64,000 nt of DNA from Devosia sp. Lineage in GTDB: Bacteria; Pseudomonadota; Alphaproteobacteria; Rhizobiales; Devosiaceae. The notes beneath the pieces were generated by a model, which had not been told where the DNA came from, did not search any database, and worked only from the letters and a program-made list of their open reading frames with translations. Every line of letters begins with the position of its first letter. The first letter of the stretch is position 1. Location of the stretch: positions 1,799,010 to 1,863,009 of the forward strand of contig CP051235.1 of the NCBI GenBank assembly GCA_017794705.1, written 5' to 3'. Positions 17,713 to 27,300 of the stretch are shown piece by piece. The position numbers and the translations under genes were made by a program.

Positions 17713-18058
17713 CCCGGCTGCCAATGCATCTTGTTTGCGTCCTCATGCAACAATTCATGGCTTGGCGCGAAATACCATACCCATTTGGGTAATGTGGCAC
17801 CGTCCACGGGAGGGTAGAGTGAAGCGGTAACCCAAGGTGTCAACCCGAGCGGTTGCTCTCACCCGGAACCCATGGTCACTCGCGGGAATTTAGGACGCAG
17901 TCTTGCGGGATAGACCTTTGGGCTTCGGGAGGAGCGGTCTGCCGATGTCCCGGAGCACCCTGTACACGACGCAGTCATTGAGGACATTGTGCCGAGGGAC
18001 AACGCTTTCGATTGTTCCGCAGGGCCCGGGGTCGACGGAGTGCCGGATGGCCTGCGCT
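17713..18058. other. 346-base region between the HTH-hydrolase gene and tadG
   Basis: It holds the leader of the HTH-hydrolase gene with a palindrome at 17778-17791, and the region downstream of tadG. Short ORFs exist on both strands (for example 17890-18108 minus) but none has a recognisable family or a good ribosome site. I see nothing else definable. Confidence 0.5.
17778..17791. promoter_or_regulatory. Perfect palindrome TACCCATTTGGGTA
   Basis: A 14-base perfect palindrome 66 bases upstream of the HTH-hydrolase ATG, in a position suited to an operator. Autoregulation by the LuxR-like HTH is a reasonable guess but unproven. Confidence 0.45.
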
Positions 18059-19723
18059 CTATCCGACCAGAACGGAGCGCGTGCACAGGACTTTGTAAAC
18101 ACGGACATCGGCTTCGCCGAGGCTGAGGCCGAGGGTCTGCAGCAGCACGTTGATGAGGTTGTCCAGAGCCGGGGTAACGGGGGCGATGAGCCGTTCGATC
18201 GCAGGGCCGATCAGCGCGGTGCCGAGACCCAGCCCGAGGGTTTCCACCCGCAAGTCGAGGTTGCGCATAAGTGAAGAGACGGCACTTTGCAGCGCCGTGT
18301 CCGTTGCGGCGGTGTGTACTCGGGCGTTGGCAATGTCGGTGCTTGAAAAGCGCAGCCGCTCGGGGTGTAGCGCACCGACATCAAGCGCCGCGCTGCCGGT
18401 GACCCGGACCAGCGGCAAGTTGAGAACGTCGGCAGGTCGGAGCTGTGGCGGTGCATTGAACACAGCGAAGCTCTCATCGGCGGCTTCGCCCACAGCCACG
18501 CGGACGATGCCGGGTCGTGTGTCAATGTCGGCGCTGCCGTTGGGGCTGGAAAGGGTGGGGCAACTGGCCCGGCCCACCCGCGCCTCGGCGTAGGCCATCT
18601 CGGTGTAGATGGGCAGGTTGATACTGCCGTTGCCGGTGGCCGGGTTGCCCAAAAGGCGCACCGCGAGTTGCAGCCGCAGCTGTGCGGTGCGGGCCACGGC
18701 CGAGCGCTGACCCAGCACGAACCAGGCGTGCGCGGGTGGCGCGCCGATCGCCAAGCGGACGGTGGTTGTGGCAATGCCGGGCACGCCAAGCCCGAGATCG
18801 AGGGCGACTTGTCCGGTGCCATCGGAGACGGCTGCGGCGGCCAAGAGCATTTCAAGAGCCGAAATACCTGCCGCCAGACCCGAAGGAGCTGTACCCAGGG
18901 TAATCGATCCGTAGCGGCCGAGATCAAACAGACGACGCAGATCAAGGCTTTGCGCCGGAACAGCATCGGCGATCAGACCCGCTGCATGGGCCGCATCATC
19001 GGCAAGCAGCGCCTCAAGCGCCCGGGCCAAAGCCGCGCCTTCGATGCGCGAAGCAAGGACCTCGTCATAGGTCACTGCATCGACATCCATCTCCATGGCC
19101 AGGGCGTCAAGCATGCGGAACAGGTCTATTTCGGCAGAGGCCAGCGCCTCGTAGCTCATCAGGTCGAGACTGAGACTTGTGCCCAACAGGTCGCCCAACA
19201 CGGCGTTGAGCACGCCGCCGTGCAGCGAGGCCAGGCGGCTGCCGACAGAAAAGGCAACCTCGGGTACGGTCGTGGCAGTGGCGGCGACTGAAATTTGCGG
19301 CGGCCTTGACCACCATCCGGCGAAAAACAGCGTTCCGGTTTGCCGGTAGGTCACCTGCACTGCGTTGATATGGGCACCGTCCTGGTCAAAGCGCTCGGCA
19401 GGTGCCAGATCGGGGTCGGCGATGTAGGTCCCCGGGATCACCTGGACCTGGCCGCTGCCGGCGGGATCAGTTGAGGTTTCCAACCCATGCGCTTGAAGCA
19501 CTTCGCGCACGATCACGCCAGCCCGCTCCGGATCGCGGGCCGCGGTGATCGCCGCAAGGTCGACGGCGGACTGGGCCAGCCGCCGTTCCTGATAAAGCGA
19601 AATTTCGTCCACCGCGAGCGCGCCGAAGCCGAGCAGCACCGGCAGGATGAGAGCGAATGTGAGCGCGATGTTGGCATCTTCGTTGCGCCAGAGCCGAAGC
19701 AGCAGTTGGCGGATGCGGTTCAT
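18059..19723 (-). CDS. tadG: TadG-like pilus/surface assembly protein
   Basis: A 554-residue protein with the TadG N-terminal module: a short basic cytoplasmic start, the hydrophobic helix ALTFALILPVLLGFGALAVDE and the following YQERRLAQSAVDLAAITAA segment typical of TadG/TadE pseudopilin-like proteins. The rest is periplasmic with no further clear helix at the C-terminus. Known TadG proteins belong to Flp/Tad type IVc pilus systems. Its ATG overlaps the stop of the TadE-like gene upstream by one base, so the pair is co-translated. No other tad genes lie within the window, so the pair may be an orphan or serve a distant tad locus. Confidence 0.82.
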   Translation of the reverse strand: MNRIRQLLLRLWRNEDANIALTFALILPVLLGFGALAVDEISLYQERRLAQSAVDLAAITAARDPERAGVIVREVLQAHGLETSTDPAGSGQVQVIPGTYIADPDLAPAERFDQDGAHINAVQVTYRQTGTLFFAGWWSRPPQISVAATATTVPEVAFSVGSRLASLHGGVLNAVLGDLLGTSLSLDLMSYEALASAEIDLFRMLDALAMEMDVDAVTYDEVLASRIEGAALARALEALLADDAAHAAGLIADAVPAQSLDLRRLFDLGRYGSITLGTAPSGLAAGISALEMLLAAAAVSDGTGQVALDLGLGVPGIATTTVRLAIGAPPAHAWFVLGQRSAVARTAQLRLQLAVRLLGNPATGNGSINLPIYTEMAYAEARVGRASCPTLSSPNGSADIDTRPGIVRVAVGEAADESFAVFNAPPQLRPADVLNLPLVRVTGSAALDVGALHPERLRFSSTDIANARVHTAATDTALQSAVSSLMRNLDLRVETLGLGLGTALIGPAIERLIAPVTPALDNLINVLLQTLGLSLGEADVRVYKVLCTRSVLVG

Positions 19724-20166
19724 CAGATGCCGCCTTTGCGTATGGTCGAGGCAAATCGGATGGCCCGCGCCGGCATCGGCAGCGGCACACCGAGATTCCA
19801 GATGGGGAGTTGGCGGGCATCGAAGGCGACCAGAACCTGATACTGGTTGGGATCGGCGGGTGAATTGCCGACCTGATAGGTGATGTGCGCCGCATCGAGC
19901 AGCACATAGAGCCCGGCATTGCTTTCAATGAAGGTGCCGACAAGTTGGTCGCGTTCCTGATCGGTCAGACCGGCAATGGCCGTGCGGTTTGCATCTGCCG
20001 CCAGTTGCTGGACCGAATGAGCCGCGCCGAAATAGATGGCGTAGGCAATCAGCCCGAAAGTGAGCAGCAAAAAAACCGGCGCGATCAGCGCAAACTCAAC
20101 AGCCGACGAGGCTGCGGTAGCACGGCAGAACTGAAGTCGGTTTGTACGCAATACTTCGGGCAGCAT
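19723..20166 (-). CDS. tadE: TadE-like pseudopilin family protein
   Basis: A 147-residue protein with the TadE module: a short basic N-terminus, then SSAVEFALIAPVFLLLTFGL, with the conserved Glu in SAVEFAL that marks the pseudopilin processing and anchor region. A periplasmic domain of about 110 residues follows. The ATG at 20166 was chosen because a GGAG ribosome site precedes it and because the conserved helix then starts about 20 residues in. A longer reading to 20253 lacks such support. Co-translated with tadG (TGATG). Confidence 0.8.
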   Translation of the reverse strand: MLPEVLRTNRLQFCRATAASSAVEFALIAPVFLLLTFGLIAYAIYFGAAHSVQQLAADANRTAIAGLTDQERDQLVGTFIESNAGLYVLLDAAHITYQVGNSPADPNQYQVLVAFDARQLPIWNLGVPLPMPARAIRFASTIRKGGI

Positions 20167-20280
20167 GGATCTGCTCCGTAAACTTACCGGCAAATTGTAC
20201 AGGCAGCGGGCGCGCGCCTCTATCTGGAGAGAATGCGTAAAGGCCGCAGCCAAATCTGCGGAAACTGGCTATGCGGGCGT

Positions 20281-20294
20281 TTACCCTGTGGTAA
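20281..20294. promoter_or_regulatory. Inverted repeat TTACC-CTGT-GGTAA
   Basis: Perfect five-base arms in the 172-base gap between divergent tadE and the D-serine-dehydratase-like gene, 45 bases before the latter's ATG. The left arm is also part of a GTTTACC, the heptamer seen at the EPS promoters. Possible operator, weak evidence. Confidence 0.3.
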
Positions 20295-20338
20295 GCCTGT
20301 TCCATGTTCACCGGCACCTGCCGGACCAAGGAAAGCTG

Positions 20339-21400
20339 ATGCCTCACCCCGACGCGCCTGATACGCCATGCGTTCTGATCGACCTGGACAAGGTCGAGCG
20401 CAACATGGTGCGGGCGCAAAAACATTTCGACAAATTGGGCATTCCGCTGCGGCCGCATATCAAGACCCACAAGCTGCCCCTGTTCGCCCGCAACCAGATG
20501 GAACTGGGGGCCATCGGCATTACCTGCCAGAAGGTGGGCGAGGCCGAGGTGATGGCAGACGCGGGGCTCAATGACATCATGATCCCGTTCAACATCATCG
20601 GCCCGGCAAAGCTGGAGCGGGTCAAGGCGCTGAGCAAAAGGGTGAAGCTGACGCTTTGTGCGGACAGTGCGGAAACCGTGGCCGGCTATGCCCAGGCCTT
20701 TGAAAAGGCCAGGGATCCGATCAATGTGCTGGTTGAGTGCGATACGGGCGCCGGACGATGCGGCGTCCAGTCACCGCAAGGCGCTGTTGCCCTGGCGCGG
20801 CTGATCACCCAGCACAAGGGGCTGCATTTCGCCGGGCTGATGTCCTATCCGCCCCAGGGGCGGTCGGAAGAAGCGCTTGCGTGGCTGCGCCAGGCGGTGG
20901 AGACGCTGAGCGAACTGGGACTGAAGCCCGAAGTCGTTTCGATGGGCGGCACGCCCGACATGTGGCTGGACTGGCCGAGTGACCTTGTCACCGAGTACCG
21001 GCCCGGCACTTACGTTTACATGGACCGTTCGCAGGTGGCGGTGGGGGCTGCGTCTTTTGAGGATTGCGCGCTTACGGTACTGGCAACTGTGGTCAGCCGC
21101 CCCACGGACAAGCGAGTAATCATTGATGCCGGTTCCAAGGCACTGACCTCGGATCTTCTCGGTCAGGTCGGCTACGGCCATATCCCCGAGTTTCCGCACG
21201 CCATCATCACCTCGTTGAGCGAAGAGCACGGCATTATTGAACTGCCCTCACCTTCGGCGCGGCCGCAGATCGGCGCGCAGATCGAGATCGTGCCCAATCA
21301 TGCCTGTCCCGTATCCAACTTGTACGACCGGGTACATCTGACCCGGCGCGGGCGGCTGGTGGACAGCGTCGATGTGGCGGCGCGCGGAAAATTAAGCTAA
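20339..21400 (+). CDS. PLP-dependent D-serine dehydratase / D-threonine aldolase-like enzyme
   Basis: A fold-type III PLP enzyme (alanine-racemase-like barrel with a C-terminal metal-binding domain), 353 residues. The PLP lysine lies in RPHIKTHK near residue 42. The C-terminal metal motif is NHAC (H321, C323). From family knowledge, His-x-Cys is the zinc pair of D-serine and 3-hydroxyaspartate dehydratases, whereas characterised D-threonine aldolases have His-x-Asp, so a dehydratase is favoured. The ATG at 20339 follows AAGGAAAG. An upstream extension to 20165 overlaps tadE antisense and was rejected. First gene of a four-gene run with an ATP-grasp ligase and two acetyltransferases. Confidence 0.85.
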   Translation: MPHPDAPDTPCVLIDLDKVERNMVRAQKHFDKLGIPLRPHIKTHKLPLFARNQMELGAIGITCQKVGEAEVMADAGLNDIMIPFNIIGPAKLERVKALSKRVKLTLCADSAETVAGYAQAFEKARDPINVLVECDTGAGRCGVQSPQGAVALARLITQHKGLHFAGLMSYPPQGRSEEALAWLRQAVETLSELGLKPEVVSMGGTPDMWLDWPSDLVTEYRPGTYVYMDRSQVAVGAASFEDCALTVLATVVSRPTDKRVIIDAGSKALTSDLLGQVGYGHIPEFPHAIITSLSEEHGIIELPSPSARPQIGAQIEIVPNHACPVSNLYDRVHLTRRGRLVDSVDVAARGKLS

Positions 21401-21430
21401 TCGGAATGGGTATTTGAGGGTGGGCCTTTC

Positions 21431-22621
21431 ATGCGCGTTTTGATTACCGGCGGGCGAACGCCCTTTGCGCTGCATCTGACGCGGCTGTTTCACGCCGCGG
21501 GGCATGAGGTGACCGTGACCGACAGCCAGCGCGATGCCCTGTCGCGGTTCACCAAGTTCAAGTCGGCCTTCGTTCAGACCGCCAGCCCACGCTTTGATCG
21601 GGCGCAGTTCGAGAAAGACTTCAGCGCGCTGCTCGAGAAGGTCCAGCCCGAGCTGATCGTACCGAGCTGCGAGGAACTGTTTTACGTTGGCAGTCTTCTG
21701 GAACGGCTCGGCAAGAGTGACATCTACTTCGGACCCAAGACCGATCTGGCCGTGCAAATGCACAACAAGGCGAGCTTCGCCCAACTGGCATCTGAAATGG
21801 GCTATGCGCCGCACGAGAACCACTTGCTGACCAGCCGCGAGGACATCGACGGATTCCGCGGCGACACGCGGGAGTTCGTGTTCAAGGCGGTCTATTCCCG
21901 CTTTGCCAGCCGGGTTTTTGTCGGGCCGGAGCCCGCAGAACTTGATGATCTGGTCCCCACGCCAGAAGATCCCTGGCTGGCACAGAGCCGGATCACGGGC
22001 CGGGAAATCTGTGCCTATGCGGTGGCGCGGCACGGAAGGATCGTGGCCTCTGCGCCCTATCACAACCTGATGCGGGTGGGGCAAGGCACTTCGATTGTGT
22101 TTGAGCGGGCCATGGCGCCGGACGTGGAAGAGTTCCTGGACGCGTTTGCGCAAAAGACCGGCTGGCACGGCCAGATCTCATTCGATTTCATCCGCCAGCC
22201 GGATGGCCGGCTGGTGGTAATCGAAGCCAATCCACGGGCGACCATGGGTATCACCCTGTTCTTGCCGGAAGACGGGCTGGTCGATGCGATCCTGGGAACC
22301 AAGGAGAGCGCCACGCCGTCGCGGCGGATGACCGGTATCAAGGGCACGGTGGCGCTGGTCGGCATTCTGGGCGCTCTGGGCTTCCTGCCCCGCCAGCGCT
22401 GGTTGCATTACTATCGTGCTTGCGATGATGCGCTGAAGTTTCCGGGCGAAGGGCCGCTGTGGATCGGCCAGTCGCGCTGCACGGACGAATATTTCAAGCT
22501 GGCGCGGAAGAAGAAAATCTCGGTGCTCGAAGCCACGACCTATGACATGGAGTGGAATGGTGAGCCGTTGGGGCAGCCCGAACCGGCTGCCGCGCAGGAG
22601 CAGTTTGAACCGGCGCAATGA
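21431..22621 (+). CDS. ATP-grasp family ligase
   Basis: A 396-residue ATP-grasp enzyme, which couples a carboxylate to an amine or thiol through an acyl-phosphate. The N-terminal Rossmann-like part begins MRVLITGGRTPFALHL. The ATP-grasp core follows from about residue 105, with the substrate/ATP loop QMHNKASFAQLA, FVFKAVYSRF, and the Mg-binding end FDFIRQPDGRLVVIEANPR with E and N of the ExN motif. An extension of about 120 residues follows the core. It lies 30 bases after the PLP enzyme and overlaps the next gene by four bases (ATGA). It resembles the carbamoyl-phosphate-synthase-like ATP-grasp proteins in peptide and amino-acid ligase loci. Substrates are unknown. Confidence 0.85.
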   Translation: MRVLITGGRTPFALHLTRLFHAAGHEVTVTDSQRDALSRFTKFKSAFVQTASPRFDRAQFEKDFSALLEKVQPELIVPSCEELFYVGSLLERLGKSDIYFGPKTDLAVQMHNKASFAQLASEMGYAPHENHLLTSREDIDGFRGDTREFVFKAVYSRFASRVFVGPEPAELDDLVPTPEDPWLAQSRITGREICAYAVARHGRIVASAPYHNLMRVGQGTSIVFERAMAPDVEEFLDAFAQKTGWHGQISFDFIRQPDGRLVVIEANPRATMGITLFLPEDGLVDAILGTKESATPSRRMTGIKGTVALVGILGALGFLPRQRWLHYYRACDDALKFPGEGPLWIGQSRCTDEYFKLARKKKISVLEATTYDMEWNGEPLGQPEPAAAQEQFEPAQ

Positions 22622-23835
22622 GTTCACGGGCGGCGGTTCATTTCAGGCGGCTGCAGGAAGCCAACGCGGACGGCAGGCTGGCCGGGCTGGTCGGCGACGG
22701 CGCCGAAGGCTGGGCCTATCTGGAAGCCTGTGAAGCTGCGCCGGCCGGAGACATTGAGCTCTCCTCACTGCGCGTCGACGGACCGGCGGGACCCGCCGGG
22801 TTCGCTCCGTGTTTTGTGGCTCCGTTTCAGTGGCTTCCCAACCCCGGGAAAGGGCGAAACTGGCCGGGTTGGGTGCAAGAACTGAGCAGTATCCGCCTTG
22901 CCGCAATCGGATCGCCACATGCCAATGAACTGGGCGTACGCCTTGATGACGCGCTGGATTTGCCGGATCGTGAAGCGGTCTTTGAAGCATTGCTTGACGG
23001 GCTGGAAATGTGGGGCGCCGACGAGGATGCCCACATGCTTTTGGTCAAGGATGTCAACGACCGGGACGTGGGCGTTGCCGATCCCATCCTGCGCCGAGCA
23101 GGCTATGTGCGCATGGTGGCGCCTCCTCTGGCCTATCTGCATCTGCCATTCGACAGTGCCGAGGCGTGGCTGAAGGCGTTCAGCCACCGCAAACGCAAGG
23201 ACATCCTGCGCAACCATGCGAAGTCCGGGGATGTTTCGGCCGAAATACCCGGCGACATCGCGGGCCTTTCGGACCAGCTCAACGCACTGGCTGACGAAAC
23301 GCGGGAGCGCGCCGATACCCAGTTCGGCGGGCTTGAAGGCAGTTCACCGGCATTTTTTCAGGCTCTGGCGGAAAAGGCGGGCGAACAGGCGGTCTTTGCG
23401 CTCTACCGGCTGGACGAGAGGCTGGTCGGCTTTTCGCTGATGCTGGTGGACACACAACAGGTGTTCGGCAAGACGATCGGCCTGCACTATCCCGAGGCGC
23501 GGGAGCACAAGATATATTTTCGCAACCTGCTGGAGGGGATCGAACTGACCACTGCGCGGGGCCTTCAATGGCTATGCATGGGGCAGTTGGGCTACACGAC
23601 AAAGCTTCATGTCGGCGCGAAGCTTGAAAAACGCTGGTACTATTTGAAAATGCGGGGGCGCTATGCGGCCGGTTTCGGCTTTTACAAGCGGTTTCTTGAG
23701 GGGCGTCGGGTCGAGACGGAATCGGCGGAGTTTGATATGCCCGAGCGCTTTTTCGCCAGCGACCCGGGAGGTCCACAGCCGCCCGCACATTTGATGTTTG
23801 GAACAGACGGCAAGGATAAACGTTCAAATGGTTGA
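22618..23835 (+). CDS. FemAB-like GNAT-fold acyltransferase
   Basis: A 405-residue protein of the GNAT/FemAB-like type (tandem acyltransferase halves, PF04339- or PF13480-like). Segments such as SHRKRKDILRNH, GFSLMLVDTQQVFGKTIGL and WLCMGQLGYTTKLHVGAKLEKRWYY are typical of the second half. No signal peptide or membrane helix is seen. It starts inside the stop of the ATP-grasp gene (ATGA) and overlaps the next gene by eight bases, so all three should be made together. Likely transfers an acyl or aminoacyl group to the product of the ligase. This is inference. Confidence 0.78.
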   Translation: MSSRAAVHFRRLQEANADGRLAGLVGDGAEGWAYLEACEAAPAGDIELSSLRVDGPAGPAGFAPCFVAPFQWLPNPGKGRNWPGWVQELSSIRLAAIGSPHANELGVRLDDALDLPDREAVFEALLDGLEMWGADEDAHMLLVKDVNDRDVGVADPILRRAGYVRMVAPPLAYLHLPFDSAEAWLKAFSHRKRKDILRNHAKSGDVSAEIPGDIAGLSDQLNALADETRERADTQFGGLEGSSPAFFQALAEKAGEQAVFALYRLDERLVGFSLMLVDTQQVFGKTIGLHYPEAREHKIYFRNLLEGIELTTARGLQWLCMGQLGYTTKLHVGAKLEKRWYYLKMRGRYAAGFGFYKRFLEGRRVETESAEFDMPERFFASDPGGPQPPAHLMFGTDGKDKRSNG

Positions 23836-24316
23836 CCTGCTGGTTCGGCTCTACGATCTGCCGGAATTCGACGGTGCAGCGGCGCTGGCAAAACAGGGCA
23901 TCACCATCCGGCGGGCCATCCCGCCTGAGCGGCATGTTGTGGTGGACTTTGCTGCAAGCTTCTTTGCAGGCTGGGGGTCTGAATGCGGCTTTGCCTTTTC
24001 GAGCCTGCCGGTACCGGTGTGGATCGCCACCCATCGGGGTCGCGTCATCGGCTTTGCCTGTGTCGAGGCGACGGCAAAGGGGTTCTTTGGCCCAACCGGC
24101 GTGGCGGAAGACTGGCAGGGCAAGGGTGTGGGTGTGGCGTTGTTGTTCGCGGCCCTCAACGGACTGCGTGAGGCCGGTTATGCCTATGGAGTTATCGGCG
24201 GCGTTGGCGATGCGCTGGGCTTTTACAGGAAGTATCTCGATGTCGTTGAGATTCCCGGGTCGGAACCCGGGGTCTACAGGGACATGCTGCACTCGCGCGA
24301 TGATCAGGCCGACTAG
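23828..24316 (+). CDS. GNAT family N-acetyltransferase
   Basis: A 162-residue single-domain GNAT. The acetyl-CoA-binding segment is visible as GVAEDWQGKGVGVALLFAAL (motif A, with the Q/G-x-G pattern), followed by GYAYGVIGGVGDALGFYRKYL, typical of motif B. The ATG at 23828 lies inside the end of the preceding gene. Last gene of the four-gene operon. Its stop codon shares a CTAG with the stop of the opposing Amt-GGDEF-EAL gene. Substrate unknown, perhaps the amine of the operon's product. Confidence 0.85.
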   Translation: MVDLLVRLYDLPEFDGAAALAKQGITIRRAIPPERHVVVDFAASFFAGWGSECGFAFSSLPVPVWIATHRGRVIGFACVEATAKGFFGPTGVAEDWQGKGVGVALLFAALNGLREAGYAYGVIGGVGDALGFYRKYLDVVEIPGSEPGVYRDMLHSRDDQAD

Positions 24317-27300
24317 CCGGTCCCCGTCCTCCGCTTGGGCGCGGAGCCGGCTTCGCCTGAGACACTATCCCGCAACCGTTCAGCGGCCCGGTTGAGCGCA
24401 CGGGCACTGATGCCCTCGAGCGTGGGTTTAACCGGCACGGCCTTGAGGCAGGCGCGGATTTCGGAAGGCACTTCAACCTGCAGGTGCTCGAACGGTGCGG
24501 GCCGGCCCAGCAGATAGCCCTGGATTTCATGACAGCCGCGGGCAGCCAGGATTTCGAGTTCCGCGACTTCCTCGACGCCTTCAGCGACCAGCCGCATGTC
24601 GAGCGCCCGGCCGAGGCGTATGATCGTATCGACGATGGCGACGGCGTCTTCCTCGTTCTTGAGGTTTTCGACAAATGACCTGTCGATCTTGATGGTGTCG
24701 AACGGGAAGCGGCTGAGGTAGGCGAGCGAAGAATAGCCGGTGCCGAAATCATCGAGCGCCACGCGGACGCCGAGCGCTTTCAGCCTGTTGAGTATGGCCA
24801 CCGCCAGCCGGTCATCCTCGATCAGGATGCTTTCGGTGATCTCGATCTCCAGCCGTTCGGGTGCCAACCCCGTGTTGTCGAGCAGCAGTTCGAGCGTTTC
24901 GACAAAGCCTTTTTCAGCAAACTGGCGCGGGCTGACATTGACCGAAACGGTGCCCCCAAACTGTTCGGCGGCCATGCGGCAGGCCGTTTCCATCACCCAG
25001 TTGCCGATGGCGATGATCTTGCCGGAATTCTCCGCAACCGGAATGAAGTCGGCGGGCGAGACGAGACCCTTGGATGGATGGTTCCAGCGGATCAGTGCCT
25101 CGTAGCCGGTTATCGAGGTGCTGGCCAGATCAAGCCGCGGCTGGAAATAGAGCTCGAACTGGTTCTGCTCGATGGCGTCGGCCATGTCTGCTTCCAGCAT
25201 CTGGCGGCGCCGCAGTTCCTGGTCCATGCCCAGTTCAAAGATCGAGTAGCGGTTCCGGCCGGAATTCTTGGCGTGATAAAGCGCGGTATCTGCCCGCGAG
25301 ATCAATTGCTCGCCCTGCAGTCCGTCGCGCGGACAAATGGCAACGCCGATGGAGGCCGAAGGGTGGATGCGCAGGCCTTGCGCCACCTCGACGGGGCGGC
25401 TCAACTCGTTGATCAGGCGCATGGCGAGGTCTTCCGCCTGGGAGGCGAACTCAACTGTCATCTGCAGCACCGCAAATTCGTCCCCGCCAAGACGGGCGAC
25501 CATGTCGCCGGGGGCAACATTGCGGCGCAGCCGTTCGGCCGTGACCTTGATCACCTCGTCACCGGCGGGATGGCCATGCAGGTCGTTGATGTCCTTGAAA
25601 TGATCGAGATCGATCAGCACCACCGAGGATGAAACTCCGGCCGCAATGGTGCGCTTGATCATGGCCGACAGTTTCTCATTGAAGAGTGCCCGGTTCGGCA
25701 GATTGGTCAGCGGATCGTGCTGGGCGAGGAAGCGGATTTGCTGTTCGGCCTTCTTGCGCTCGCGCAGGTCGACAATGGCGATGACCTCAGCGCGTCGGCC
25801 TTTGTAGATGATCGAGCGGCCCCGCACCTCGACCGGGGTAACATCGCCTGAATTGTGCCGGACGCTGATTTCCTGCGGTGTGCCAGAGCCGTCGGCGACG
25901 TGGCGGGAAAACGCCGCATAGTCCTCTGGAGCGATGAAATCGACGATGCGGCGTGACTTGAGCGCCGCCACAGGCAGCCCGAACAGGTCTTCGAGCGCGC
26001 CATTGCCATCGATGATTTCCCCGTCGACACAGATGCAGAGGCCCTCAAAAGTCGCGTCGGCGAGGGCCGTCAACCGTTCGGCTTCCTCGTCGGAGCGCTG
26101 CAGTTCGACTTCGCGGGAGCGGATGATCTCACCCTTTTGCAGCCGCTCCATCAGTTCGTTGAATATTCGGGTCAAGTGTTCGGCCTCATCGCCGGCATCG
26201 ACCGCCAGACGGGTGTCGAGGCCCGCTGTTCCGCTGGCGAGCGCCTGCATGGCCTGTTCGACATGGCCGATGCCCAGTCGGGTCGCGTGTTCGGTTTCGT
26301 TGAGGCCGCGTTCCTCGTGCCGGGAATTGACACGCACGGGCAGGAACGTGTCGAGAAGCTTGAAGAAGATGAAGCCGGTCGAGAAAGCCCAGGCGAAGTT
26401 GACGCCGACGGCAATGGCCTGCACCTGCAGTTGCGCGAATGCGTTGCCCAGGGGAAGATTCCCGGCAGGCGCCAGAACAGCCAGCCCAAGCGTGCCGAGG
26501 ACACCGGCAAACCCGTGCACACCGATGGCGTTGACGGCATCATCGATGCCGAACTTTTCAAGAAGGCTGTTGCCCCAGACGGCGCTCAGTCCGCCGAGCA
26601 GACCGATAATGGTCGCCCCCGGTCCGTCGAGCACCATGCACCCGGCCGTAACAGCGACCAGTCCGCCGAGCATGCCGGCCACCGCCTTTTCGGGCAGGAT
26701 CACCTTGTCCTGCCAGTAGCCGAGAAAATATCCGGCGACCGCGCCGGCGGAGCCGGCCAGCATGGTATTGGCGATGATGTGGGCAATGTCGAAACTGGCG
26801 GCAACAGTTGAGCCGCCATTGAAGCCGATCCAGCCGAAGAACAACAGCAGAGCACCGGAGGTCGCCAAGACCGGACTGTGCCCTGCGATGCGCACGGGCT
26901 TGCCTTCCGGCGTGAAACGCCCCAGCCGCGGGCCAAGCACGATACAGGCGGCCAGCGCCATCCAGGCGCCGGTGGCATGCACCACGGTCGAGCCGGCAAA
27001 GTCGACAAAACCGAGATGGGCCAGCCAGGCGCCGGAAGCGTCGCCAAGGGCGGAGCCCCAGGACCAGTGTACAAAGACCGGATAGATGAGACCGGCCATG
27101 ACGACGGTGCCCAGCACATAGGCAGGCAGCTTCATGCGTTCGGCAACGGCACCTGAAACAATCGTGGCGGCGGTACCGCAGAACATCACCTGGAAGACGA
27201 AGAAGGCAATGGTCCAGCTATCGAGGTCCGCGAGGCCGAGCAGGTTCATATCCCAACCCACCGGCGCAAAGGCGGAACTGGTGCCGAAGGCCAGCATGAA

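Noticed and set aside
20165-20338. Extended N-terminus of the D-serine-dehydratase-like gene
   Set aside because: The extension is unconserved, overlaps the divergent tadE start, and a good ribosome site marks the ATG at 20339.
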